From CAYSLC01 sp964431545 (GTDB lineage Bacteria; Desulfobacterota; Desulfobacteria; Desulfobacterales; JAABSP01), in the NCBI GenBank assembly GCA_964431545.1, contig CAYSLC010000039.1:1-30603 (forward strand): a DNA stretch of 30,603 nucleotides. Reading direction: 5' to 3'. Of this stretch, positions 15,050 through 22,159 are shown piece after piece (positions within the stretch are counted from its first letter, which is position 1; every line of letters begins with the position of its first letter). The notes below the pieces were generated by a model. It did no database searches and was not told where the DNA came from. It was given only the letters and a program-made list of their open reading frames with translations. The position numbers were made by a program, and so were the translations under genes.

Positions 15050-16422
15050 CGGTGCCGGGAGATCACGAAGAGGGTGAAGACGAAGACGGTCACCACCCCC
15101 CAGGCGAACCGGAGCCCCATCCCGAAAAAGCCGATCCCCGCCCACAGGGGCAGGATCATGGCGGCCACGGTGGCGGCGGCCACGCTCGCCATGATGAACC
15201 GGGTGTCCCCGGCCCCTTTGAGCGCCCCGATGTAGATCATGTACTGGGCGTCGAAGAAGATATAGACGGTCACGAACCGCAGCAGGACCGTTCCCGTTTC
15301 CCGGATTACCGCGAACCCCGGCCCCTCCGCCCCCCGGGGGCGAAAGAGGCCGAGCACCGGCCCCGGCGCCAGGAGAAACAGGGCCGCCATGGCGACGGTG
15401 TAGATGAGGATGATCCGGAGGGTGGCCCCCACCACCTCGGCCGCTTCCTCGGGCCGGCCTCGTCCCAGGGCCTGGCCCACCAGCGTGCTGGTGCCCAGGG
15501 AGAAGCCCACCATGGGCATGAAGGCCAGGGAGTTGATGGAGATGACGATGTTGGTGACCGCCATCGCCTCCTTGCCCAGAAGCCCCACCAGAAAGATGAA
15601 GACCGAGAAGGCGAAGATGTCCATGCAGAACTGCGCGGCGCTGGGAACGCCGTACCGCAGGAGGCGGAGTAAGAGTTCGGTTTCCGGCCGCCGGATCCGC
15701 CGGACCCCGAACCGGCAATGGTTTTTCCGGGAGAAGACCGCCAGGGCGAAGAGAAGGGCGGTCACCCCCCAGGCCGCCACCGTGGCCAGTCCCGCCCCCA
15801 GGATCCCCAGTTCCGGTAGGCCCCCTACCCCGTAAATCAGGCCGTAGTCGAGGGGGATGTTGACCAGGGTGCCGGCCAGGTGGACCAGCATCACCAGCCG
15901 GGTTCGGCCTAGACCGGTGTCGAGGCTCGACAGGGCCGCCGCCGCCACGTGGAGCCCGGCCCCGGTCATGAGGACCCGGAAATAGAGGGCCTCCAGGCGC
16001 CGCACCTCCGGGGGGTGGCCGCTCAGGGAAAACAGAGGGCCCCCGAGCGCCGAGAGTCCCGCCAGGATGACCCCGGCAACGAGGGCGAAGTAGATCCCGT
16101 GCCACAGGGCGGCGGCCACCCGGTCCTCCTGTCCGGCGCCCCAGTACTGGGCGATGAAGACCCCGGTGTAGGAGGCGATGCCGAGAAAGAAGGAGATGGG
16201 GACGAAGGCGGCGATCCCGCCGGGCAGGGCCGCCGCGATGGCCTCCAGGGAATGGCCGGCCAGGAAAACCCGGTCCGTGAACTCCATGACCATGGTGGTG
16301 GCCGTGCTCACCACCAGGGGGAGACTCACCCGGAGGATCGTGGCGTACGTTCGGGGCGGAGCGGGAATGGTCGGAGCGGACGGATCGTAAGGCGCCGACG
16401 GGATCTCCGGCGGGGGCCTCAG
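14977..16422 (-). CDS. MATE family efflux transporter (start codon unclear)
   Basis: About 481 aa, with 12 predicted helices, of the MATE/NorM-type cation-coupled multidrug exporters. TM1 is ILRVSLPLVVSTATTMVMEFTDRVFLAGHS, followed by ISFFLGIASYTGVFIAQYWGAG, LVNIPLDYGLIYG, and FMPMVGFSLGTSTLVGQALGRGR at the start of the second half. The start is odd. Between the ATG at 16683, which would overlap the previous gene by 265 bp, and the GTG at 16329, which lies inside TM1, there is no ATG, GTG or TTG. The CTG at 16422, which overlaps the previous stop as CTGA, gives a normal-length protein and is used here as the working start. The C-terminal 24 codons overlap the convergent kinase gene. Confidence 0.85.
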   Translation of the reverse strand: MRPPPEIPSAPYDPSAPTIPAPPRTYATILRVSLPLVVSTATTMVMEFTDRVFLAGHSLEAIAAALPGGIAAFVPISFFLGIASYTGVFIAQYWGAGQEDRVAAALWHGIYFALVAGVILAGLSALGGPLFSLSGHPPEVRRLEALYFRVLMTGAGLHVAAAALSSLDTGLGRTRLVMLVHLAGTLVNIPLDYGLIYGVGGLPELGILGAGLATVAAWGVTALLFALAVFSRKNHCRFGVRRIRRPETELLLRLLRYGVPSAAQFCMDIFAFSVFIFLVGLLGKEAMAVTNIVISINSLAFMPMVGFSLGTSTLVGQALGRGRPEEAAEVVGATLRIILIYTVAMAALFLLAPGPVLGLFRPRGAEGPGFAVIRETGTVLLRFVTVYIFFDAQYMIYIGALKGAGDTRFIMASVAAATVAAMILPLWAGIGFFGMGLRFAWGVVTVFVFTLFVISRHRYRSGGWKGRSLLDGDGSSAATGR

Positions 16423-16817
16423 CTCCGGAAGGTGAGAAACGGCTCGCCGGTGTAGCCGTCGATGTTGGGGATGTTCTCCTCCCAGCTGTAGACCTTGCAG
16501 GCGTCCGAACCGGCCGAGGGCCTGGCGCAGCCGATGAAGGGCATGATGGGGTCTCCGGCAAAGGACTTGTAGTTGATCAGCATGGGGTCGTCCTCCGGGA
16601 ACGCCGCCATCTCGACGAGCTGGATCAGGTAGAGGGTGCAGTCTCCGGAGAAGAAGTCGGTGGTCTCCCGCAGGGAATGGCACCGGGCCCGGAAGAGGTC
16701 CCGGGCCGCCTCCCGGTTTCGGGCCGCCACCAGAAGGGTGAACTCCCCGTGTCGCCGGTCCAGTTCCTCCGGGGATTCCTGGCTGGTGAGCTGAAGAAAG
16801 GTTCCGATGTAGAGCAT
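16419..16817 (-). CDS. conserved-looking protein of unknown function, 132 aa
   Basis: I do not recognise a family. The protein is soluble-looking and starts MLYIGTFLQLTS. It has four Cys (C46, C60, C97, C107) and a conserved-looking second half with YLIQLVEMAAFPEDDPMLINYKSF and GCARP. The C-terminus contains NIPNIDGYTGEPFLTF. The ATG at 16817 follows AAAGGAG by 8 nt; the TTG two codons earlier is too close to that site. It lies 28 bp after the lipoprotein gene and its stop overlaps the probable MATE start, so the three form an operon. Codon use matches the neighbours. A role tied to the exporter or lipoprotein is only inference. Confidence 0.75.
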   Translation of the reverse strand: MLYIGTFLQLTSQESPEELDRRHGEFTLLVAARNREAARDLFRARCHSLRETTDFFSGDCTLYLIQLVEMAAFPEDDPMLINYKSFAGDPIMPFIGCARPSAGSDACKVYSWEENIPNIDGYTGEPFLTFRS

Positions 16818-16845
16818 ATCCAAACTCCTTTCGCGCGTGCCCGCT

Positions 16846-17907
16846 TTAGAGCTTCCAGCCCCAGAACCGGAGAAACCGTCGGAAGTACCACATGTCCGAT
16901 GCCCGGCGGTTCCATGGTTTGAGGCTGGTGTAGAAGGGATTTCCCGTGACGGCGGTGTCCCCGTACTTCTTGTCCGACCCCACGAAAAAGTCGAGGCTGA
17001 CCAGGCCGAGGAGCAGGGTCTCCAGTGGTTTGTAGGAGCCTTTGACGAATCCCGACCGGGGCCATCGGTCGTCGAAGAAGCTGGTGGCCCGGCCGTCCAG
17101 GGGCAGGGCCTCCAGACGCTCGGCCGGGATCAAGGGGGGTCGGACCACCGGGAGTTCCCCATCTCCGAGAAGGTCCGTGTCCGACGCAACAAAGATGTCC
17201 ATCACCCGGTGCTCCCCCGGCCGGATCCGGATCACCGGACGATACCCCCCTTCCAGGGGAACGTCGAGACGGGCCGGGAGGGTTTCGCCGTAAAGGTCGA
17301 TCCGGCCCTCCCGCCAGCCGTCGGGATAGGCGGCTTCGGGGAGGTGGTCCGTGGGAATGATCACGGCGTAACAGCCGCAGGTGGCGGAGGAGGTCAGCAG
17401 CACCGGGGTTCCGGCGGCGTCCAGGGTGATCACGGTGAGGAGCCCCACGTTTTTGCCGGCCGACAGATGGAAGGGGAAGAGGCTGTAGGGGACCCCCGGA
17501 AAGTGAACCCGGTAGATGAGATTGGTGTACGTCCCCTTTTCGGTTGAAAAGGCGCGGGTCCTGTAATAGACTGCCGGCCTGTCTGGGTCCACGAAGATCC
17601 GTTCGGCCCCGCCGGGGTGGACGGCCGCGGCCGGGCCCCCGATCCGGTTGTGGGCCTTTGCGGTGTCATAGGCGATGAACGCCGGGCAGAACCGGGCCGC
17701 CGTCCCGGCTTCTTCCGTTCCGGTCTCCCCTCGGTCCGGGAGGTAGAGCGTCGTCTCGGTCTTCTCCAGGGTCTCCCGGGAAACGTGGGAGCATCCCCAG
17801 GAGAGGAGGAGGAGCAGAAGTAGCAGCGCCGCGGAAAGGAGGGTGCGTCCCGCGGCCGCCCCTCGATTCGGGCCAAGCCGGTGCTTGTCCCCATGGGTCT
17901 TTTCCAT
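16846..17907 (-). CDS. predicted outer-membrane or periplasmic lipoprotein, 353 aa
   Basis: After a basic N-region, a hydrophobic run (LLSAALLLLLLLLSWGC) ends in a lipobox with C39 as the lipidated residue. The mature protein is beta-rich with no family I can name. Notable stretches are FCPAFIAYDTAKAHNRIGGPAAAVHPGG, YLNLIYRVHFPG-like strands (TYTNLIYRVHFPGVPYSLFPFHL), TCGCYAVIIPTDHLPE, and a C-terminal GNPFYTSLKPWNRRASDMW. The second ATG (17907) was chosen: GGGAG lies 5 nt upstream, whereas the ATG at 17928 has no ribosome site. It is first in a minus-strand operon with the 132-aa protein and the MATE exporter. A candidate Fur site lies 60 bp upstream. Confidence 0.82.
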   Translation of the reverse strand: MEKTHGDKHRLGPNRGAAAGRTLLSAALLLLLLLLSWGCSHVSRETLEKTETTLYLPDRGETGTEEAGTAARFCPAFIAYDTAKAHNRIGGPAAAVHPGGAERIFVDPDRPAVYYRTRAFSTEKGTYTNLIYRVHFPGVPYSLFPFHLSAGKNVGLLTVITLDAAGTPVLLTSSATCGCYAVIIPTDHLPEAAYPDGWREGRIDLYGETLPARLDVPLEGGYRPVIRIRPGEHRVMDIFVASDTDLLGDGELPVVRPPLIPAERLEALPLDGRATSFFDDRWPRSGFVKGSYKPLETLLLGLVSLDFFVGSDKKYGDTAVTGNPFYTSLKPWNRRASDMWYFRRFLRFWGWKL

Positions 17908-17966
17908 GCCGTCTCCCAGGGCATCCATGGGCCGTCCATGGGAGCGGCCGGATACCGTCGAACGAT

Positions 17967-17981
17967 TGATAATGATTCTGA
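17967..17981. promoter_or_regulatory. candidate Fur box
   Basis: TGATAATGATTCTGA matches the 7-1-7 Fur consensus TGATAATNATTATCA at 12 of 14 defined positions. It lies between the divergent lipoprotein operon and the thioesterase gene, 60 bp and 86 bp from their starts. No clear -35/-10 pair could be placed around it. Confidence 0.4.
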
Positions 17982-18066
17982 AACCATACCTTTACGGAGG
18001 CGCCCTGTCAATCGGGATTTGCCTGTCGCTTCCCCGGACGAAGCGCCCCTTTGCGGAGGTCCGCTG

Positions 18067-18501
18067 ATGGATCCGGAAGTGGCGGCGGCCATCCGGCGCG
18101 CCGTGGAATCGGAACCCTTTGCCGTGGGGATGGGCATGACCCTGACCCACCTCTCCGACGGCCGGTCGGCCGTGGAGATGGTCTACGAGCCCGCCCGCAT
18201 GGACAACATCTACGCCCGGGCCCATGGCGGGGCCATCTTCGCCCTCATCGACGAGGCCTTTGAGACGGCGGGCCAGACGGACGGCACCGTGGCCGTGGCC
18301 CTCAACGTCAGTGTCACCTACGTGGCCAGCCCCGAACCCGGCGCCCGCCTTCGGGCCGAGGCCGAGCAGGTGGCCCGGACCCGGAAGACGGCGGCCTACG
18401 AGATCCGGGTCTCCGAGGTGGACGGCCCCCTCATCGCCACCTGCCAGGCCCTGGCCTACCGTACCGGAAAACCGATCCCCTTCCTCGATCCGGCCCCGTG
18501 A
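18067..18501 (+). CDS. PaaI-family hotdog thioesterase (second copy)
   Basis: A 144-aa single hotdog domain. The catalytic helix reads HGGAIFALIDEAFETA (53-68), the PaaI-type loop with an acidic residue in the helix. VALNVSVTYVASPEPGARLRAEAE gives the following strands. GGAGG lies 7 nt before the ATG at 18067; earlier in-frame ATGs run back through the intergenic region. It shares fold and motif with the protein at 3667 but is clearly diverged and not a recent duplicate. Its stop overlaps the GTG of the pseudouridine synthase gene (GTGA), so the two are cotranslated. Acyl substrate unknown. Confidence 0.9.
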   Translation: MDPEVAAAIRRAVESEPFAVGMGMTLTHLSDGRSAVEMVYEPARMDNIYARAHGGAIFALIDEAFETAGQTDGTVAVALNVSVTYVASPEPGARLRAEAEQVARTRKTAAYEIRVSEVDGPLIATCQALAYRTGKPIPFLDPAP

Positions 18502-19511
18502 AGCGCCGGATCGGGGTGACGGTGGGGCCGGCCGAGGCCGGCGTGGACCTGCTCGATTTTCTTTGCGGACGGTTCACCTACCATTGCCGGGAAACCTGGA
18601 CCCGCCATATCGCCGAGGGGCGGGTCCGGGTCGACGGCCGGGCCGGGAGCCCCTCCCGGATCCTCGGCCGCGGGGACCGGGTGGAGTACCAACCCCCTGA
18701 AACGCCGGAACCCCCGGTGGAGACCGAATTTACGGTGATCCACGAGGATTCCCGGCTGCTGGTGGTGGACAAGCCCGCCAACCTCCCGTGCCACCCCGGG
18801 GGCCGGTACTTCCGGCATACCCTCTGGGCCCTGCTGCGGCGGGAGCGGCCCGGGGGGGAGATCGCCCTGGTCCACCGCATCGACCGGGAGACCTCCGGCC
18901 TGGTCCTGGTCGCCCGGACAAAGGCGGCGGCCCGTGCCTTGGGGGAACAGATGGCCGGGGGCTCGATCCGGAAACGGTATCTGATCCTGGTGCGGGGTCG
19001 ATTCCCCGACGGGGACGTGGACGCATCCGGGGTGCTGGTTCCTGATCCGGACAGCCCGGTGCGGAAGAAGCGGCGGTTTTGTCCGGTGAAGGGCGCGTCG
19101 AAGCCGGCGGGCGACTCCGGGGGGGAGTTCTGTCGGACCCTGTTTCGGCGGGAGGGCGGATCTTCGGGCCGGAGCCTGGTCTCGGCCCGCCCCCTCACCG
19201 GTCGGCGCCACCAGATCCGGGCCACCCTGCTGGGGCTGGGATATCCGGTGGTGGGGGACAAGCTCTACGGCGGGGACGACGGGGTTTTCCTCCGGTTCAT
19301 CGAAGACCGGATGAGCCCCGGGGATCGGCGCCGTCTGATCCTTCCCCGCCAGGCTCTCCATGCCGCCGAGCTGCGGCTGTTCCATCCGGCGACCCGCGAG
19401 CCGCTCGCTTTCCGGGCGCCGCCGCCCCTGGATATGTCGGGACTGATCCAGCAGGAGCGGTGGCCCACCGCCGAGCCGGGGAGGGGACCTACTTTCGGAA
19501 GTCGGCGGTGA
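18498..19511 (+). CDS. RluA-family pseudouridine synthase
   Basis: A 337-aa RNA-modifying enzyme. The N-terminal segment (about 15-65) is an S4-like RNA-binding domain (LLDFLCGRF...GRVRVDGR...GDRVEYQPP). The catalytic domain has the RluA motif ALVHRIDRETSGLVLVART with catalytic D129. Downstream are IRKRYLILVRG and the conserved RPLTGRRHQIRATLLGLGYPVVGDKLYG. The length fits RluA/RluC/RluD-like enzymes, but the rRNA or tRNA target cannot be told from sequence. The GTG start overlaps the thioesterase stop by 4 nt. The 3' end overlaps a convergent small gene by 23 bp. DUF-type variation at the C-terminus (GDRRRLILPRQALHAAELRLFHP) is normal for the family. Confidence 0.95.
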   Translation: MKRRIGVTVGPAEAGVDLLDFLCGRFTYHCRETWTRHIAEGRVRVDGRAGSPSRILGRGDRVEYQPPETPEPPVETEFTVIHEDSRLLVVDKPANLPCHPGGRYFRHTLWALLRRERPGGEIALVHRIDRETSGLVLVARTKAAARALGEQMAGGSIRKRYLILVRGRFPDGDVDASGVLVPDPDSPVRKKRRFCPVKGASKPAGDSGGEFCRTLFRREGGSSGRSLVSARPLTGRRHQIRATLLGLGYPVVGDKLYGGDDGVFLRFIEDRMSPGDRRRLILPRQALHAAELRLFHPATREPLAFRAPPPLDMSGLIQQERWPTAEPGRGPTFGSRR

Positions 19512-19707
19512 CCCGCATGGGCAGAGGGGAGGCCTCCTCCGCCAGGATCGCCAGCCGTTTGGCCTCGGTCTGGAGGATGTCCAGCAGCATCAGGGCCTCG
19601 GACGGGGAGAGGCGGAGGGTCGCCGCGGCCCCGTCTCCGTCGTTTCCGGTGATCGCTACGCCGTTGTCGGTGAACCGTACGCTCAGCTTTTCAGTCATAC
19701 CTTCCAT
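19489..19707 (-). CDS. small protein of unknown function, 72 aa
   Basis: It was supported by a good ribosome site (AGGAG, 9 nt before the ATG at 19707) and by normal GC3-rich codons. There are no Cys pairs and no signal. It has a beta-like N-terminus (KLSVRFTDNGVAITG) and one amphipathic helix (SPSEALMLLDILQTEAKRLAILAEEA). A second ATG at 19698 is possible. It is downstream of the lipoprotein gene on the same strand (86-bp gap), so the two may share a transcript. I do not recognise a family. Confidence 0.6.
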   Translation of the reverse strand: MEGMTEKLSVRFTDNGVAITGNDGDGAAATLRLSPSEALMLLDILQTEAKRLAILAEEASPLPMRVTADFRK

Positions 19708-19793
19708 GGGTGGAGACTCCTCGTCAGCTCGGATTCGCCCGGCGGGCGCTCGGGGTTCGGCGGGATCGGGTCTCGGCCGCGCCTTACCAGGGG

Positions 19794-20315
19794 TTACTCG
19801 AAGGGATGGTGCCAGAAGCTCCAGTCTCCGCCGTCGGCCTGGGTGCCGCCGGTGAGAAGGGCCCGTCCCCGGTAGCCGAATGCCAGGGCCGCGGCGTCCG
19901 GGGGCGGGGTCAGGGTCCGCTCGAACCTGAGGTCTCCGATCGGCTTCCGGTAGGCGGCCGAGTCCACCGCCACGGTCTTCAGTACCCGGCCGGAGGGGTC
20001 GAGGAAGTAGGCCCGGAGGGTGAAGCTCTTCAAGCTGGTGAAATTGTCCCGGACGTGGCCCGTGAATTCCGTTGTCCCCTTGAGGATGATCCGGGAACCC
20101 TCGGCCTGGATGCGGTAGGTGACCACCACGTTGTCCCCGGCCCATGCTCCCTCCTTTTGGGCGTCGGTTTCACCGCCGGGCAGGGGAATCCGGGCGTCGG
20201 GGACGACGGTTCTGCCCCGATACGGAGTGAGGACGGCCTGGCAGCCGGTGAGCAGCGCCAGACCGAGAATCAGGGGGACGACGGCCCCAATGGATGGCCT
20301 GGACCGGATCTTCAT
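19794..20315 (-). CDS. small predicted lipoprotein, 173 aa
   Basis: The N-terminus MKIRSRPSIGAVVPLILGLALLTGC ends in a lipobox (LLTGC, C25), so export and lipidation are expected. The mature domain looks like an all-beta fold: NVVVTYRIQAEGSRIILKGTTEFTG, SLKSFTLRAYFLDPSGRVLKTVAVD and DAAALAFGYRGRALLTGG. The overall pattern resembles small periplasmic beta-sandwich lipoproteins, but no family is named with confidence. The ribosome site is ideal (AAGGAGGTGA) and lies next to a 12-bp tandem duplication. It is divergent from the FAD-dependent gene at 20740. Confidence 0.82.
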   Translation of the reverse strand: MKIRSRPSIGAVVPLILGLALLTGCQAVLTPYRGRTVVPDARIPLPGGETDAQKEGAWAGDNVVVTYRIQAEGSRIILKGTTEFTGHVRDNFTSLKSFTLRAYFLDPSGRVLKTVAVDSAAYRKPIGDLRFERTLTPPPDAAALAFGYRGRALLTGGTQADGGDWSFWHHPFE

Positions 20316-20326
20316 CGATTCACCTC

Positions 20327-20350
20327 CTTGGGTTTGCGCTTGGGTTTGCG
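20327..20350. repeat. perfect 12-bp tandem duplication
   Basis: CTTGGGTTTGCG occurs twice head to tail (20327-20338 and 20339-20350). The first copy abuts the Shine-Dalgarno of the lipoprotein gene, so it lies in that gene's 5' untranslated region. Confidence 0.75.
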
Positions 20351-20739
20351 ATCTTCCCGAAAGCGAAGCCCGGGGCGGGAGAGCAGCGGTGAATCAGCAT
20401 CGTATGATTCCCCCCCTCCACCCGCTTGCCGGATTCGTTTCCAGCGGAGTCCAGGGCAACAACCCGGACCCCTGTGTCGTTCATCCCGGTGCGGTTCCGC
20501 ACATGATGGTTGATCCCACCCTCGCGGGCATGATAAGGGTGGAGCCCGGCGGGCACCCATCGGCGGACAAGCTTCCTTGCCCCTCCACCGCCCCATGCGG
20601 TCCGCCCGGCCCTTGGCACGCGCTCCCACGCGGACTTGGCGGAAAATGCTTGCATCCTGATCGCCAGTGGGCCACGAGTATACGGAAATCCGAGGCCATC
20701 ATCAAACGAAAAAGGGAAATTGGGAAAAAAAGGAGATCG
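20351..20739. other. non-coding divergent region with hairpins
   Basis: This is the rest of the 424-bp gap between the lipoprotein and the second FAD protein. The open frame through it lacks a ribosome site and is not conserved-looking. It contains the perfect hairpin GTGCGG-TT-CCGCAC (20489-20502) and the pair CCACCCT/AGGGTGG (20516-20522 and 20536-20542, 13-nt loop). An A-rich stretch ends in AAAAAAAGGAG just before 20740. No two-box promoter is convincing. Confidence 0.4.
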
Positions 20740-22158
20740 ATGAAAGACGTGGGGGAAGCGGGCGAGTTCGATGTCGTCATTGTCGGGGGCGGGCCGGCGG
20801 GCCTCTTTGCGGCCTACCACCTCTGTGAGCACTCCAGGCTCAAGGTGCTGCTCATCGAAAAGGGCAAAGGGCCCCTGAAGCGAAAATGCCCGGTCAATAC
20901 GGCCCATCAGTGCGTCAAATGCGATCCCTGCAACATCCTCTGCGGCATCGGCGGGGCCGGCCTCTTCTCCGACGGCAAGCTCAACTACATCCACAAACTG
21001 GGCAAGACGGACCTGACCCAGTTCATGCCCCGCCGGACGGCCCAGTCCCTCATCGATGAGACCGAGGCCGTCTTCAACCGGTTCGGCATGGACGGTCCGG
21101 TCTACCCCACGGACCGGGACCAGGCCCGGAACATTCGGAAGCAGGCCAAACGCTACGGAATCGATCTGCTTCTCATCAAGCAGAAGCACCTGGGCAGCGA
21201 TTCCCTGCCCGGCTACATCGCCGGAATGGCCGAATACATCCGGTCCAAGGGGGTGGTCTTCCATACCTCCGAGACGGCCGAGGAGGTCCTGGCCGAGAAC
21301 GGGGCGGTCCGGGGGATCACCACCGACAAGGGGACCTACCGGACCCGCAACCTGATCCTGGCGCCGGGACGGGTGGGGGCCGACTGGATGGGGCGGGTGG
21401 CCCAGAGGTTCGGCATCGGCCTCTCCCATCGGGGGATTGAGGTGGGGGTCCGGGTGGAGGTCCACAATGAGATCATGCAGGACCTTTGCGCCATCATCTA
21501 CGATCCCACCTTCTTCATTCAGACACAGAAGTACGACGACAGCACGCGGACCTTCTGCACCAACCAGGGGGGATTCGTCTCCCAGGAGAACTACAGCCAC
21601 TTCGTCTGCGTCAACGGCCACGCGTACCGGGAGCGGAAATCGGAAAACACCAACTTCGCCTTCCTCTCCAAGGTGGTCCTCACCGAGCCGGTGACCGACA
21701 ACCAGGCCTACGGCGAGGCCATCGGCAACCTGGCGTCGCTCATCGGCGGGGGAAAGCCGATCCTCCAGCGGTTCGGGGATCTGAAGCGGGGCCGCCGGTC
21801 CACCTGGAACCGGATCCGCAAGGGGTACATCGAGCCGACCCTCACCGACGTGGTCTGCGGGGACATCGCCATGGCCCTGCCCGAGCGGATCCTGAAGAAC
21901 CTGGTGGAGGGGCTGGAGAAGCTCAACCATGTCGTCCCCGGGGTCTCCAATGACGAGACCCTGCTCTACGCCCCGGAGATCAAGTTCTTCGCCACCCAGG
22001 TGGAGACCGGAGCCGATCTGCGGACCCGGATCGAGGGGATGTACGTGGCCGGGGACGGCCCCGGGGTGGCGGGCAACATCGTCTCGGCCAGCGCCACCGG
22101 GCTGATTCCGGCAAAGGCGATCCTCGCCCGCCTCGGCGGGGGGCCGGACGGGAAGTAG
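20740..22158 (+). CDS. COG2509-type FAD-dependent protein with Cys cluster (short form)
   Basis: A 472-aa flavoprotein. FDVVIVGGGPAGLFAAYHL (10-28) is the FAD-binding fold, with the acidic residue in LLIEKG. A five-Cys segment (C50, C58, C61, C64, C68: KRKCPVN...CVKCDPCNILC) precedes the family hallmark GIGGAGLFSDGKLNYI (69-84). The C-terminus has MYVAGDGPGVAGNIVSASATG. It lacks the 85-residue leading domain of the paralogue at 4141. AGGAG lies 4 nt before the ATG at 20740; the longer open frame upstream is non-coding. The Cys set may bind an iron-sulfur cluster or zinc, which would mark a redox role, but the reaction is unknown. The Nudix gene starts 1 nt after its stop. Confidence 0.9.
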   Translation: MKDVGEAGEFDVVIVGGGPAGLFAAYHLCEHSRLKVLLIEKGKGPLKRKCPVNTAHQCVKCDPCNILCGIGGAGLFSDGKLNYIHKLGKTDLTQFMPRRTAQSLIDETEAVFNRFGMDGPVYPTDRDQARNIRKQAKRYGIDLLLIKQKHLGSDSLPGYIAGMAEYIRSKGVVFHTSETAEEVLAENGAVRGITTDKGTYRTRNLILAPGRVGADWMGRVAQRFGIGLSHRGIEVGVRVEVHNEIMQDLCAIIYDPTFFIQTQKYDDSTRTFCTNQGGFVSQENYSHFVCVNGHAYRERKSENTNFAFLSKVVLTEPVTDNQAYGEAIGNLASLIGGGKPILQRFGDLKRGRRSTWNRIRKGYIEPTLTDVVCGDIAMALPERILKNLVEGLEKLNHVVPGVSNDETLLYAPEIKFFATQVETGADLRTRIEGMYVAGDGPGVAGNIVSASATGLIPAKAILARLGGGPDGK

Positions 22159-22159
22159 C

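Noticed and set aside
12893..16561. A 1222-codon open frame on the minus strand across the kinase and exporter
   Set aside because: It lies antisense to the kinase and out of frame with the MATE gene. Its translation is Gly/Pro/His/Arg-rich with no domain. It is a high-GC shadow.
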